Assembly (NCBI RefSeq): GCF_007655135.1
Contig: NC_045127.1
Span: 11,231,001 to 11,295,000, forward strand
Length of the DNA: 64,000 nucleotides
Direction of reading: 5' to 3'
DNA from: Punica granatum
Lineage: Eukaryota; Streptophyta; Magnoliopsida; Myrtales; Lythraceae
In this document: positions 10,740-22,886 of the stretch, in pieces
How positions within the stretch are numbered: the first letter of the stretch is position 1
How the letters are laid out: every line of letters begins with the position of its first letter
The notes under the pieces: model-generated
Database searches by the model: none
What the model saw: only the letters and a program-made list of their open reading frames with translations
Told to the model about the DNA's origin: nothing
Made by a program: the position numbers and the translations under genes

Positions 10740-11480
10740 AGGGTATGATTGCATGATGAAAATATTCGAGGAGCTTGTTCTGTTTTGTGATAGGAAGTTG
10801 TTGCTCCATCAAAGTTGTTGCATAAAGCAAAATGGAGGTATTCCCTCATGTCTCCTGGCTTGTTATGAGGACGATGATATCTCGGTGCTTGGTGTAAATT
10901 GTATGTCGTACCTTTTGAACTAACAAAAGAGAAGGAATTAGTAATTCTTATTAAGCATTGACTAGGTAATGCATTACCGGGAATAGTCTAGTTGTAGCAG
11001 ATTGCAATTTCTATGCTTCTCAATCTCTGTTTGTGTGGTTCATTTTTGTACAGTAATTCCCCGTGATACTCTTTCGCCTGCGTGGTACTCTTTTCGCTTT
11101 AGTCTTTCTTCTCTGTTAAATAGCAACTCTATCTGTGTTACTTTCCCCTTATGATTAGTGAGGACAGTCTTAGGCAGTTAGATGCATGTGCACTCGCATG
11201 CTTACTGTAGGCAGTAACTTGCTGGTTCCCTTTTGGTTATTCTCTCCTTGACACTTTACTGTCCCTACTATGTGGATTGTTCAATGACATTTGATTCGTT
11301 CTTTGTGCGTATAATGAAGTTGTTCATACCTACTGACAGATGTGCTGCTCTTGGTTTAGTTCGTGTTAAATCTCAGGATATGTCAGCTCCATTAATTTCT
11401 ATACCGAGTGAATGCTGTAGTTATAATCATCTAGGTTGGATGATATTCGGTTGCAGGCTGCAGGATATTCTTTTTGTGTA
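10740..11480 (+). repeat. 3' flank of the intact left mTERF, shared with the pseudogene unit
   Basis: It aligns with 3661-4360 in colinear order. It carries no coding region. No poly(A) signal stands out beyond general AT-richness. Confidence 0.7.
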
Positions 11481-12270
11481 ATCTTCATTGGTGTAGGCGA
11501 GGTTTTCAATGAAGAGTTGGCGCACAATTGGATAATCTGACCAAGATAATCAGAAATTAGAGATATAGTCGAGGAACCTTGTGTAGCTCAGTGGAGCTGA
11601 AGATAGGCCCTCAGAGAGAGCTCGGGGAAATTGCCAAGAGGGAAGGCTGTTCTGCCGTTGAAGCCTTTGTCAAGAGAAATCGGATCGGTTACAAGATCTG
11701 CTGTTAAAATTCACAATGATGCATAAGGTAAGATAATGAAGATTAGATTTTGGAATTTTTCCGAATGCTTCATTGTTTGCTTTACATATTTGAACGAAAA
11801 TGTATCAATTACAAAAGGGATATTTGGGAAGTTATTGACTGAAGATCTCAGCATAATGGAATGGTTCCACCCTCGTGCTGATATAATCCCTAAAGTTTCA
11901 GCTTTCATCACTTTTCCTGAATGCCAAAGTCGGGTTCTGCGATTTACTGTTGATTGGGTTGCTCGGGGTGCTTGTACGATCTCGGAATCAATCTAACATC
12001 TTGTAAAATGCAACCTCTTAGCAAATGGCCATCGGGAATAAAGAACTTGCAGTTCTTTTCATATCAACTCGATACCAAGAGTCATCTCATTTCGGATCCG
12101 AGAGGCAGTCCTCTGTCCATGGACAAGTGATCAATATGGAGCCCACCATCGAATGTTCATTCCATGGTCCTCAAGAAGCTCGTGAATGGTTCGGATGCTG
12201 AACCAGCGCTCTTGCCCAGTCTATACATACATGTCGCTAAATCTCATTGATAAATTGAAAGGATTAGAAA
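11481..12270. other. No gene recognised between mTERF and eL22
   Basis: Short open frames only; none resembles a known protein. A tagctcagtgg motif at about 11585 resembles a tRNA A-box, but no B-box or cloverleaf follows. Confidence 0.4.
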
Positions 12271-12280
12271 GGAACTCAAT

Positions 12281-12419
12281 TGGGCCTGAGCCCAAATTGA
12301 GGCCCACTAACAAAATGATCCAGCTCGGCCCATCACAAATTATGCCTGCTTAAATGCGCGCACAAACCCTAGCCTTACCCGCTTTATCCCTCCCACTGCC
12401 GCGCGCCCCAAAACCCTAA
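12281..12419 (+). promoter_or_regulatory. eL22 promoter with site II and telo-box motifs
   Basis: TGGGCC at 12281-12286, an inverted copy within gagccca near 12290, and GGCCCA at 12301-12306 and 12327-12332 are site II elements. AAACCCTA occurs at 12364-12371 and 12411-12418 as telo-boxes. In plants this pair of motifs marks promoters of ribosomal-protein and other growth-linked genes, which agrees with the gene that follows. The transcription start probably lies between about 12340 and 12420. Confidence 0.8.
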
Positions 12420-12550
12420 CTCCCACTCGCACAGGTACCTCTCCTTCTCTCCATCTTTCTGCCGGAGTGTCGGTGGCATATCTCTCTGTGCGGCTTACAT
12501 TGGCGTTCTTGGACTTGTCCGTTGCAGGAGCAAAGAATCGGCGGAAGGAG

Positions 12551-13852
<1,302 letters not shown>

Positions 13853-14488
13853 GAAACTGAGTCAGTATATCCGCCCAATTTTTCTTTCCTGTTATGTGCG
13901 GTGAAAACATTTTTGGTATATGTTCCAGCTCTAGTAGTGTACGTCTCCAGGATCTGCTTATAAGAGAAATTTGCAGTTTTTTTTATCCGTGCCACTCTTG
14001 TTCTGTATTTTCAACTTTCAGGTTCTCGCCCTAGTTATATAGAAATGCCTCTTTTCTTCGATCGAATTGCGATTGAATGTAGTCTGGACTGCATTGTTCT
14101 AACCAGAGTGTGCAACTCGAAAGGATTTAGTCCATTATCGCGCCATATTATGAAGGAATGTGTATTGGGTTGATACAGAGTACGTTTGGTCGACCGGATA
14201 TATAACCGTATAGGATTTCTCAAATCCGGGCGTTTGGTACTAGTTAGGGTAGGAAATCGAAGACGATTGGATAGGATAACTCCTTAAGGGCCAAATCCGG
14301 CCCAAAGGCTGGGTCGAGCCCGGATTAGGATTATAAAAAATATGAAAAAATGAAATTGCCCTTCATTCCCTTCTAGTTTTGGAAAATTGCCATGAACAAT
14401 CCAATCACTGGTAAAAATCCATTAAAATCCATCGCCCCTCCTCACCCCGCCACCCCTTCGCTGCCTTTTACGCTACCCCCCACCTCCG

Positions 14489-14678
14489 GCGCCCACCGCC
14501 AGATTGGCGTTGCCATCAACCTCTCTCCGATGAGTCCGCCTTTGCCTTCGTAAGCACTTAATAGAATAAAATAAGTGCTTTTTCCAGCGCCCACTGCAAG
14601 ATTGGCGTCGCCGTCGACCTCTCCGATGAGTCCGCCTTCGCCTTCGTAAGCACTTAATAGAATAAAATAAGCGTTTAC
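14489..14678. repeat. 98-bp tandem duplication
   Basis: Copies at 14489-14586 and 14587-14678 share gcgcccac, attggcgt, gatgagtccgcct and acttaatagaataaaataag in the same order, with modest divergence. It is GC-rich at one end and AT-rich at the other. It is noncoding. Confidence 0.85.
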
Positions 14679-15158
14679 GAAAATAAGTTAATTTTGTTTG
14701 TTTAAGGGGGAAAAGCGTAGATACTAAAAACCATATGATATTTTCTATTTCTGACGCAACTTCTGTTTTTTAACTTTGCCTCTGACATTAATATTATTTT
14801 AATTTTAACTTTATTGAGTTAAAAAAATTAAAAAAAGAAAAAAGAAAAAGAAAAAAAGAAAGGCAGATCGAATCTGACTGAGGAGGAGAAGAGGGGCGGG
14901 TTGCTGGTGGCCGGTGGCCTTGATTGGGCGGTGGTGGCCAGGATCGGGGCTACTACCGCCCCTAATCTCCTTCACTCTCTTCGAAGAGGAATCAAATCGA
15001 AGCCGGTGAGACCTTTAATGAAAATATGGAATAAAGAGTCTCCAGCTGAATGAGTCAGACAAAAAACAAATAGATCCTCACGTACTAAATCATTAAGCAC
15101 TTTTTTGACTGAATCATTAAATTAATTCAATTTTTCTTTTGTGTTATCAAACAAGCTG

Positions 15159-15205
15159 AACTCAATTACGTGCTGAAAATTTAATTTCAGCACGTAATTT
15201 GAGTT
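15159..15205. repeat. Short near-perfect hairpin
   Basis: aactcaattacgtgctgaaa is followed after a few bases by its reverse complement with one extra base. A direct repeat ttatcaaaca flanks it at 15144-15153 and 15204-15213. It looks like a transposon end or a small foldback; there is no sign that it is an RNA gene. Confidence 0.6.
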
Positions 15206-15339
15206 ATCAAACACAATCTAAGTGTTTGTTCGTGATCGTGAATTTCACCTTTTTCATCTTTCGCTCGTAATTTTTACTTAAAGTATGGGGCTTTGTCACT
15301 CTGAAGAAGGATTAAGCTGAGATTTATAAAACTTTTAGT

Positions 15340-15500
15340 AAGCAGCAGTGATAACATTCCTTGGAGAATCAGAAGTATTGTTGAAAAGTTAAGGCCAGAG
15401 CTTGAACAAGTGAGGCATGTTAAGATGAGATTGGTTGGAAGATCAGCTCATCATGTTGATTGGGTTTCAGCACGCCCATCTACTCTATTGTATCTGTTAA
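15340..15500 (+). pseudogene. Possible RNase H-like domain scrap of a retroelement
   Basis: One open frame reads SDNIPWRIRSIVEKLRPEL then VRHVKMRLVGRSAHHVDWVS. The spacing resembles the C-terminal end of plant LINE-type RNase H domains, where W.i..i......h....e.N..AD.lA is expected. The final Asp is present but the Glu/Asn are not. The fragment is short and the similarity is weak. Confidence 0.35.
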
Positions 15501-15539
15501 GATCTTATTGTCCAATGGGAAAGAGTAGAGAAGAAAATA

Positions 15540-17380
15540 TACACAACTATGCTGTAATTGATACATTTTTTCTCTTTTTTTTTTCTCTATTTTGGGGTGA
15601 ACGTATAGTTTTTCTTTTTATTTATATTTTCGAGTCATATGTGATGATTATTAAAAGAAAAATAAATTATCACGTGATGCGTGGGTATCGATTAATTGTA
15701 TACGTAGAGCGGTTCTTATAATTTGTGAAATGGAAAAGAAAAATCTACATTGAAACCCACTAATATTTATATAATTTATTATTACAAATGCTTATATTTG
15801 ATTGGTAATGATAATGATCATGATCATTGGATGTGAAAATTCTTCATGGCTAAGATGAGAAAAGGAAGTGCTCAAGCTTATCCAAGAAGCATAATTAAGA
15901 GTGAACATCAGTGCACGGTGCACTGAGCTATTAGTATTTAAAATAAAATGTCGTTTTCTCCTTGCATATTATATTGTCAGTGGGAAGATTATATATATAT
16001 ATATATACACACACTCGATTATACTTGTGGACGGGCCTGGTTGGGATATGGATCTCTCCATATTTTTAATAGGTAATGTAAAATTTCTTTCAAACTCATT
16101 ACTTTTGTTATCTATTATCATGGCTACCAAATTACCTTTTCAAGCAAAAATTAGAATAAAATAAAACTATTATTATTATTATTATTATTTAAAAAAGTGT
16201 AGTAGTGCAACTTTTGTTATTGATTTTTGCGAAGCATGAATTTTCAAAATTATTTTCTTTAGGATCAATTATAAATTCCGTTAAATATTCTGTTAGAAAA
16301 TATACATATTTTTATTTCAAAAAATTAAACAATAATTTTAGAAAATTCAAGATTAAGAAATTAAAGAAGAAAGGAGACGTAAAGGAAGAGAGGGTCGAAA
16401 AAATTCCTGGGGGATGAGGGATTCGAAGCTCTTTCTCCATTTTTACAGGGGAAGTGAAGGAAAAAAAAAATCCCTAGAATGAGGTTTTTTTGAAGCAGGG
16501 TTTCTCATCCAAGCGAGTTTGTCGATGCTCTCTAATGTTATTGGCGACCTCTTCTGAGCAATGTTGATCAGTCTTGAACCCCCTAGTGTTGGTAACTTCC
16601 TCCTCCCCTTCATTCATAAAGAGGGTGAGAGAGAATATACTCGATGCTGGGGGCCGAGGACTGTGCGTCGTCTTGCTCTTGTACGCATGCAAAAGACGAT
16701 ACAATCGTCTATAGCGCATGCAACCAACTATCTGCAGAGTTTGTGTTTCACAAATAACTGATATACGACGACACAAATGAATTCGAGTATGTGATATCAT
16801 ACTATCATAAAAGACGAGATATGGCTGGTGGTTTGATTGAATAATTTTTGGAGAAGTTAAATAGGTGTGACAAAAGAGAGTTGACATATCCTTCTCGAAA
16901 TTAATCTCTAAATACTCCTAATCCAAAATTCCACTCACAAATGGTATGAATTATAATAACGCAATATCCAATGGCTATTCAATAGATGTGTGTGAGATTT
17001 TTTTTTGATAAATGGATTTGAGGGAGATTTTAAATTAGAAAGATATTTAGGCACTCGTATCATTGTAATAACACGATATCCAATGGCCATTTAATAGATG
17101 CGTGTGAGATTTTTTCGGTAAATGGATTTGAGGGAGATTATAAATTAAAAGTATATTTAGGCACACCAATTAAGAGGATGTATTATTTTTATGACAAAAT
17201 TCTGTCTATTTCTACTACCGTCTCTCTATTCTCCATCTGTCTCTTCTTCTATCGCTTTCTCAACCGGTCATTCTCTCCCATTTCTCCTCCTTTCTTTCCT
17301 TCCTTAATTTATCAATTACTTAGTTATAAAAGAAAACGAAAAAACAATTCTTCTTCAATCTTTTATGTAATGACTCGCAT
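15540..17380. other. AT-rich intergenic stretch, no gene recognised
   Basis: It holds a TA microsatellite at about 15990-16010, a TTA repeat at about 16170-16190 and diverged repeats of a segment around 16960-17030 and 17070-17160 (both with caatggc(t/c)att(c/t)aatagatg(t/c)gtgtgag). Open frames up to 137 codons on the - strand show no recognisable motif. Confidence 0.4.
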
Positions 17381-17384
17381 AGTG

Positions 17385-17470
17385 TATTGATAGCCTAGTG
17401 GTTCCAAGGTTATTTCCATGTGACTTGGTAATTTCAAAGTCCCGGATTTGAATCCCCTCTATGCATTTGT
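17385..17470 (+). mobile_element. tRNA-derived SINE-like fragment
   Basis: TAGCCTAGTGG resembles a Pol III A-box and GTCCCGGATTTGAATCCC a B-box, spaced about 55 bp apart. This is the arrangement of a tRNA-related SINE head. The 3' end and target duplication are not resolved. It abuts the eIF2-gamma pseudogene. Confidence 0.45.
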
Positions 17471-17654
17471 ATCAAAACATTTTCAAATGCCTGCGCTAAA
17501 CATTGGTGAAACTAACTGCGATGACACATTAATTTCGACAGAAGAATAGCTGGGCAGTGAATAACATCTCAGTTGGATCATAATGTTTTATTAAGGTCTC
17601 ATATCCAAAATAAAATAGGCCACCCACAGCAAAAGTGATGAAAATATAACCGAT

Positions 17655-18738
17655 AAAAAAGGGGGCCGGTGGGATGTCGAGGGTAGTCCCTGCCTGGATC
17701 TGGCCCCAACCAATAAGCCGCCAGTGCTTCGATGCAGTCACACGGGCACCACCAGCAGACATTGACCCTATGTTAAGCATCGCGATTTCTCCCTTGACCA
17801 GCTTTCACACCTTTGCATTGCCTTTCCGATCCCTTCATCCTCAAACCAAGAAGCCGCTGAAGAAGAAAGAAAATTCAGCTATTGTAACAATAGCTAAGAA
17901 GCAAGGGCGAGTTGGCATTTCAATTTCTTGGGAGTGTTACATGAAGACATGTCTCAAAAAACTATTTCCCAAGGAGTTGCTTCCGGACACAGATAATACT
18001 TTTCCATCTCAACCAACAGCAACCAAATACAATTGGAAAACTATTAAGGGCCCTTTAATGTGTATTTTCAAAGGCCCGAAATGCAGAAATTTGCTAATGA
18101 TGAGAAAATATTAATAATTAACACAGCAAAGTACAACAGAAGAATTCAAACAAACATGTTCAATAATGGAAATCCGACACCGCTTACTCAACTCAAACGA
18201 AAATCTCAGGTAAAGTACCGACCTCACCCAGAACCTGACCAACTAATCTATCAGCGTGAGTCAACCATGGGTCCATAGTTGTGCCAACCCCAGTGAGACC
18301 TCCAGGCACTGCAAATTGAAGTTCATTTTGCTTATTCAATGAGACAATCCTTGAATATATGGGTGTACATTTGATATTCCTGTTCTCGTCTTTTACAGCT
18401 ATTCCAGGGCGAACTTCAATCTATTTGTTGATTCACCTTCAAAAACACCCCATAATATATATATATATATATATACCACAAAAAGGAAATAATGTGGTCA
18501 ATTGAAAAAAAGAAGAAAACAACAGGCAAACTATGGAAATTAAAATAAAACTTTTCACCAACATACCCTTAGAATACTCCCACCGGCAACACCACCTCTT
18601 ATGCCATCACCCTGAAATCCTGGCTTGTTCACGTCAAAAGATCGGATCGCAATCATATTTGGTGGTGACACAAAGTTCCACTCTGGGATAGGAATTAGTC
18701 CATCAGAAATGTGATTCCACACTACGAATTCAAACTTA
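17655..18738 (-). pseudogene. eIF2-gamma (translation initiation factor 2 gamma) pseudogene, partial
   Basis: Three exon-like blocks on the - strand match the C-terminal half of eIF2-gamma, which carries initiator Met-tRNA to the 40S subunit. Block 1 (18738-18567) includes [20 protein letters not shown] and VAGGSILR, followed by gtatgt. Block 2 (18451-18196) includes [24 protein letters not shown] and [13 protein letters not shown]. Block 3 (17856-17655) starts after ttcttcag with RLLG and ends with KHWRLIGWGQIQAGTTLDIPP. It is dead: frameshifts lie at the start of block 2 and inside block 3, about 30 codons are deleted between GARV and KHWRL, the stop is lost, and the N-terminal GTP-binding domain is absent. 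Splice-like borders suggest it came from genomic DNA, not mRNA. Confidence 0.9.
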
Positions 18739-18754
18739 CTTGTAGCCGGAGCAA

Positions 18755-19707
18755 GTCACTAAGGTCAGTCAACGACAACATGACATCCATATACGTCAAG
18801 CTTCACTTCTAGCGTTTCCACACAACTTCCACAACATCCTATTAGCATGGCAACAAATGAAGAAAGAGCAGCATAGCTTTTGACAGCAACCATTGACCAA
18901 AAACAAAGATTCTGTAAACACTAGTTTTTAGTTATACCATTGACAAACAACAAATAGGAACGTAACTATATCGGTTAAATTAGACACACAGGTTGCAAAG
19001 GGAATGGGACTTAGGTGCAAGTGAAATGAAAACTGAAACTACAGGGACCATATCATCAACGCAGTATGAACTTCAGGGTACAAAATATCCCAACCATCTT
19101 GAAATCTTGACGCAGAAACTTCATCACTAATTTTGGTCTGTTGCATTCCAGTACGTTACCAGAACAATCTGATGCAGAAAAAGAGTCTCTACAATATGTA
19201 AATTAAATAATGAAATATCTCCTTAAAAAGTTTAAAAAATTTGATCTACATTATCTTCTCTTAAACATCAAAATGAACCTTTACAGCAGGATCGTAATCA
19301 ATACGATAACTCTCGGTGAAAAAAACAGCTCTCACTATTGACAGTTTACAATTACGATTACCCCGAGTTCTCTTCGAGAACCTATCTGCTGCTCAACTGT
19401 GCTATTCAAGGTTCCTCCATAATGCATCACCAAGTCAATGTAAAATGAAAAACCCATTCCTCTGCAACCTCCTTAAATGGCATAAGATTTTCTTCAGCTC
19501 TATATTGTTAGTTTTAGAGTTGCAGCTGGCGACATATACCAAGCACCAAGACATAAATGCATCGGAATCTTCCTCGATGCAAGTCAGAGATATGATGGTA
19601 TCCTACAATCTTCTTTGCACAACAACTCTGTCGTAGCATAGCAACAAGTCCCGTCGCAAAAACTGAACAAGCTACTGCAATATTTTATTCAAGCAGTCAT
19701 GCCCTTC
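18755..19707 (-). repeat. 3' flank of the 383-aa mTERF gene (duplicated block C)
   Basis: It matches 22207-22886 (downstream of the next mTERF) and 25205-26640 in the same order: agtcactaaggtca, cattagcatgg, aacaaatgaagaaaga, aatctgatgcaga, cctttacagcagga, aatgcatcacc and cctccttaaatggc. The block starts within about 20 bp of the edge of the eIF2-gamma pseudogene. Confidence 0.8.
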
Positions 19708-20859
19708 TCATCTCGGTTTGTTCAGTTCCTCTTCATAGATTGCCAAGATACGAGGAGCTACCTCTGGGAATTTAGCAATCCTCTTCATGAAGACCATCTC
19801 GGACATCTTGAAAAATTGGACCACGCTATAATTTTTCTTCAACAAACCTTCAGATAGCAGGAGCTGCAAAACCGCAGCCCTCGGAATGATTCTCTTCTCA
19901 AAGCTGTATGTCAGAAGTATAGGATGCTCAGCAATCAGGGACGGCTTCCATCCCATTCTGTCCACGAAGAAGCTCATGACCCGGTTGATTTTATCCTCAG
20001 ATGCCATCATACACTGCGGGGATTTCCTAAAAGCAGAAAGACACTCTTCCTCGCTCCAACCCCAATTCCTGTAAACTCTCAACTTGCCCTCCCAACTGGA
20101 TTTAGACATCCCGAGCACTGCTGCTAAAGCATGTAGAAAAGCAGATTTTTGTGGATCGAGTCCCATTCCCTTCAAAACCGACATTGCCTCGCTCAACCTA
20201 GCACGACTGACATAGAGCTTTTCGGGTTGATACCGTAATATGAAAGCGACATTCGATTCGGACACCCCATTGTCCCGAAGATACTTCAGATTAGGTACGA
20301 CAGTGATCTTGTGAGCTCCAGCCCGATGCACGCGAATAATAACTTGCAGAGCCTTCACGTCAGAATTAAGCAGGTTCCTAAAGAAGTTAAAGTTAGGGAT
20401 TATGCACCTCTCCAAGCTCCTCGACAAGACAAAAGGGTTTGGAGATAATAACTCCGCGAGGTCAGGTCTCAATAGCCCTTTCGACTGAAAGAACTCGAGC
20501 TTCGGCAAAAGTGTTCGCTCGGGCTTCAGCCGAAGGAGTTGGGGCCACCTCCGGACCATCTCGGAGATTTGAGCAGCAGAGAAATCGCGGCTCTTGAGTA
20601 ACCTAATCACGGAGCCAGCATTCCTACGGTCCTTGTCCTGGTGCTTCCTGAAAACTGATGGGGCGGTTTCTGGCGGGGACCCGAGAGAATCGACGAGTGC
20701 CGAGACTGTAGGGGAGTCTTCTTCTTCACTTGCTTGGGCCGACAGGAACCGGAGGGCAATAAATGGCAGCAATGGCGGATTCGGGAAGGGAGAGGGGTTG
20801 GGGATCGTCGAATTAGAGCTCAGGAAGAGCAATCCTCTCCGCAGTGAATGGACGGGCAT
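19708..20859 (-). CDS. mTERF-family protein, intact, 383 aa
   Basis: This is a single-exon paralogue of the gene at 9619-10737. The N-terminus (MPVHSLRRGLLFLSS, then Pro/Ser-rich to about residue 40 at RFLSA) looks like an organelle transit peptide. mTERF repeats follow, with RRWPQLLRLKP, SPNPFVLSRSLERCIIPN, RYQPEKLYVSRARL, FRKSPQCMMASEDKINRV and AEHPILLTYSFEKRIIPRA. It ends LNKPR, as the family here does. It keeps the full 25-residue SD...VPN loop that the left-hand gene has shortened. No stop or frameshift interrupts it, so it may be functional. The role is inferred to be organelle gene expression; the exact target is unknown. Confidence 0.92.
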   Translation of the reverse strand: MPVHSLRRGLLFLSSNSTIPNPSPFPNPPLLPFIALRFLSAQASEEEDSPTVSALVDSLGSPPETAPSVFRKHQDKDRRNAGSVIRLLKSRDFSAAQISEMVRRWPQLLRLKPERTLLPKLEFFQSKGLLRPDLAELLSPNPFVLSRSLERCIIPNFNFFRNLLNSDVKALQVIIRVHRAGAHKITVVPNLKYLRDNGVSESNVAFILRYQPEKLYVSRARLSEAMSVLKGMGLDPQKSAFLHALAAVLGMSKSSWEGKLRVYRNWGWSEEECLSAFRKSPQCMMASEDKINRVMSFFVDRMGWKPSLIAEHPILLTYSFEKRIIPRAAVLQLLLSEGLLKKNYSVVQFFKMSEMVFMKRIAKFPEVAPRILAIYEEELNKPR

Positions 20860-21304
20860 TGCTCTGCTCCGCTCTGCGTCACAAATGCAGAAATCAAATT
20901 AGTTGTTGAGGAAGAAGACGACCCCGCAGAGTTTACTTGAATCTCACTTAGGTCCCTATACTTATTTTTTTCTGATAATTAGGTCCCATACTCCGATTCC
21001 TTCTAAATTAAGTCACTAAACTTTCTATAAGGTTTTGGCTCCCTTTCCGTGGAGTTCATTGAGGGCTTTCATTTATAGAACAGAGGGTTAATGACATACA
21101 AAGCACGAACTTTGCTAGAATTCCTTATTTTATTATGATCTTTTGGAATTCTATTATGATCTTTTGAAAACTGCCCAAGAAGAGGCGACTTTTGGTTTTC
21201 GTTGCGTTTTTAGCACGTCAATACTTCAATTTATTTTAACGGAAACAGATAACGTGGACTTAACGGGGCACGTGGTGTGATCTAATTAGGCAGGGTGGAT
21301 CCTA

Positions 21305-21534
21305 CAAGATTTATTTAATAAAAAATATTTTTTAAAAATTTTAAAATAAATAGAAAGAAAAAAGAAAATATTCAACTAAACCGAGAGAAGAGGGGGAGGG
21401 GGCCGGCAGTGGTGGCTAGCCCGGCGGCCACCACAACCCCCACCAGCCCCTTCCCCCTTTTTCCTCCTATTGAATAATTGCCTTCTTTTTTATTTTTTAA
21501 AATTTTAAGAATAATTTTATTAAATAAAATCTTG
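21305..21534. mobile_element. Foldback element with GC-rich core
   Basis: Imperfect inverted arms of about 45 bp (left caagatttatttaata..., right ...taaataaaatcttg) enclose a core rich in GGTGG/CCACC. Such AT-rich arms around a GC-rich centre suggest a non-autonomous DNA element. It lies upstream of the 383-aa mTERF gene (- strand). No clear target duplication was found. Confidence 0.6.
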
Positions 21535-21589
21535 TTGAGTCAATTCGTTCAATCAGGTAGCTCTTGACACTTATACAGTCCAGCTAACT

Positions 21590-21910
21590 CTGTTCTCCAA
21601 GTGTAACCCGTTGAAAAGAACAATATTAAGATCTCTTGACAGTGCATAACACAACATATATCGCCTGAAAAATCCAATGTTTCACAGCTAACCTGACTCG
21701 ATTCTCCTGAAAAATCCAATGTTTAATGAACTAACCTGCAACAGAACAAGCTTACCGTATTTTTCATGAATCGGCCGGATCTCATAAGCTCTTGACACTT
21801 GACAGTCCTGGGTTCAATCCCGACTCTCTCCCCTGCTCGACCCATCACAAAGTGAAAATGTATTCTTTTGCAGTGGACAAAATGTGATACATCAAGTATA
21901 AAGAACTTCA
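21590..21910. repeat. Spacer S1, duplicate of 24885-25205
   Basis: The colinear match with 24885-25205 includes aagatctct(t/g), ccaatgtttcacagct-like, ttttcatga, ctcataagctc(t/c)tgacacttga, gggttcaatc and tattcttttgca. It is part of the repeated mTERF unit and noncoding. Confidence 0.8.
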
Positions 21911-21942
21911 TGGATTGCCGATTTGAAAGAATTCTATAATTT

Positions 21943-22186
21943 GCCCCGTTTGGATTCAGAGTTAATTGATTTTAACTTTAACTTTAACTTTACCTCAACA
22001 CACTACACAACAAAAATACACATTTCCCAATTCAAAAATTTTAACTTTAACTTTAACTCAATGCACTACACAACAAAAATACACGTTTTCCGAGTCAAAT
22101 TTATAATCACATCTCATTTGCCCTTTTCCATAATCAAAATTAAAATCAAAATCAAAGTAACTTTAACTTTGAATCCAAACGGCCCC
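21943..22186. mobile_element. MITE (ttaaagttaaagtt family), second copy
   Basis: The inverted ends CCGTTTGGATTCAGAGTT and its complement AACTTTGAATCCAAACGG match at all but one position. The interior repeats aactttaactttaact, as in the copies at 9248 and 48081. It lies between spacer S1 and the next mTERF block. A 3-bp TAA duplication is not evident here. Confidence 0.7.
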
Positions 22187-22206
22187 TTTTCGCAGTGCAT
22201 ATAGAA

Positions 22207-22886
22207 TTACAAGGAGCAATTCAGTCATTAAGGTCACTCGACTACAATAGAAACTTCACTTCTCACCCAATAGTTCGCTTCCTTAGTTTTCACAGCTTCC
22301 GAATCATCCCATTAGCATGGACAACAAATGAAGAAAGAACAACGTAGCTGTTGAGCAATCTGATGCAGAAAATTTGAGCCTAGAACATGTAAATAAAATA
22401 AGGGAATATCTCCTTAAAATTTAAAAATCTGATCTACAATATCTTCTTGTACACATCATAATGAACCTTTACAGCAGGAGTTGAAATCAATACGATATTT
22501 CTCAGCAAAAAAAAAAAAAAAAAAAGCTTTCACCCTTGACAGTTTACAATTATTCCCGAGTTCTATCCGAGGACCCATCCGCAACTCAAAGGTTCTTCCA
22601 TAATGCATCACCAATTAACGATAAAAAGAATAACGAGTTCCTCAGGAACCTCCTTAAATGGCATGAGATTTTCTTCACCTCTATATTGTTAGTTTCAAAA
22701 ATTCAACTGACGATATATACCAAGCAACAAGACAGGCTAATTGGAATCTTCCTCAAAGCAAGTCAGGAGATAGGAGGGAATCCTACCATCTTCTTTGTGC
22801 AACAATTCCGATGTAGCACAGCAGCAAGTCCTGTCACAAAACTGAAAAGGCCACTGTAATACATTATTTGTGCAGCCATACCCTTC
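22207..22886 (-). repeat. 3' flank of the 378-aa mTERF gene (duplicated block D)
   Basis: It is colinear with 18755-19707 and 25205-26640 (see shared motifs there). A poly-A run lies at 22507-22525. Confidence 0.8.

Noticed and set aside
10318..10830. 170-codon open frame on the - strand
   Set aside because: It is a shadow of the intact mTERF gene on the other strand. Similar shadows recur opposite the other mTERF copies.
15159..15205. Possible microRNA hairpin
   Set aside because: The arms are only about 20 bp with a 4-6 base loop and are flanked by a direct repeat; a transposon origin is likelier.
16474..16887. 137-codon open frame on the - strand
   Set aside because: No motif, no splice context and no paralogue; likely chance.
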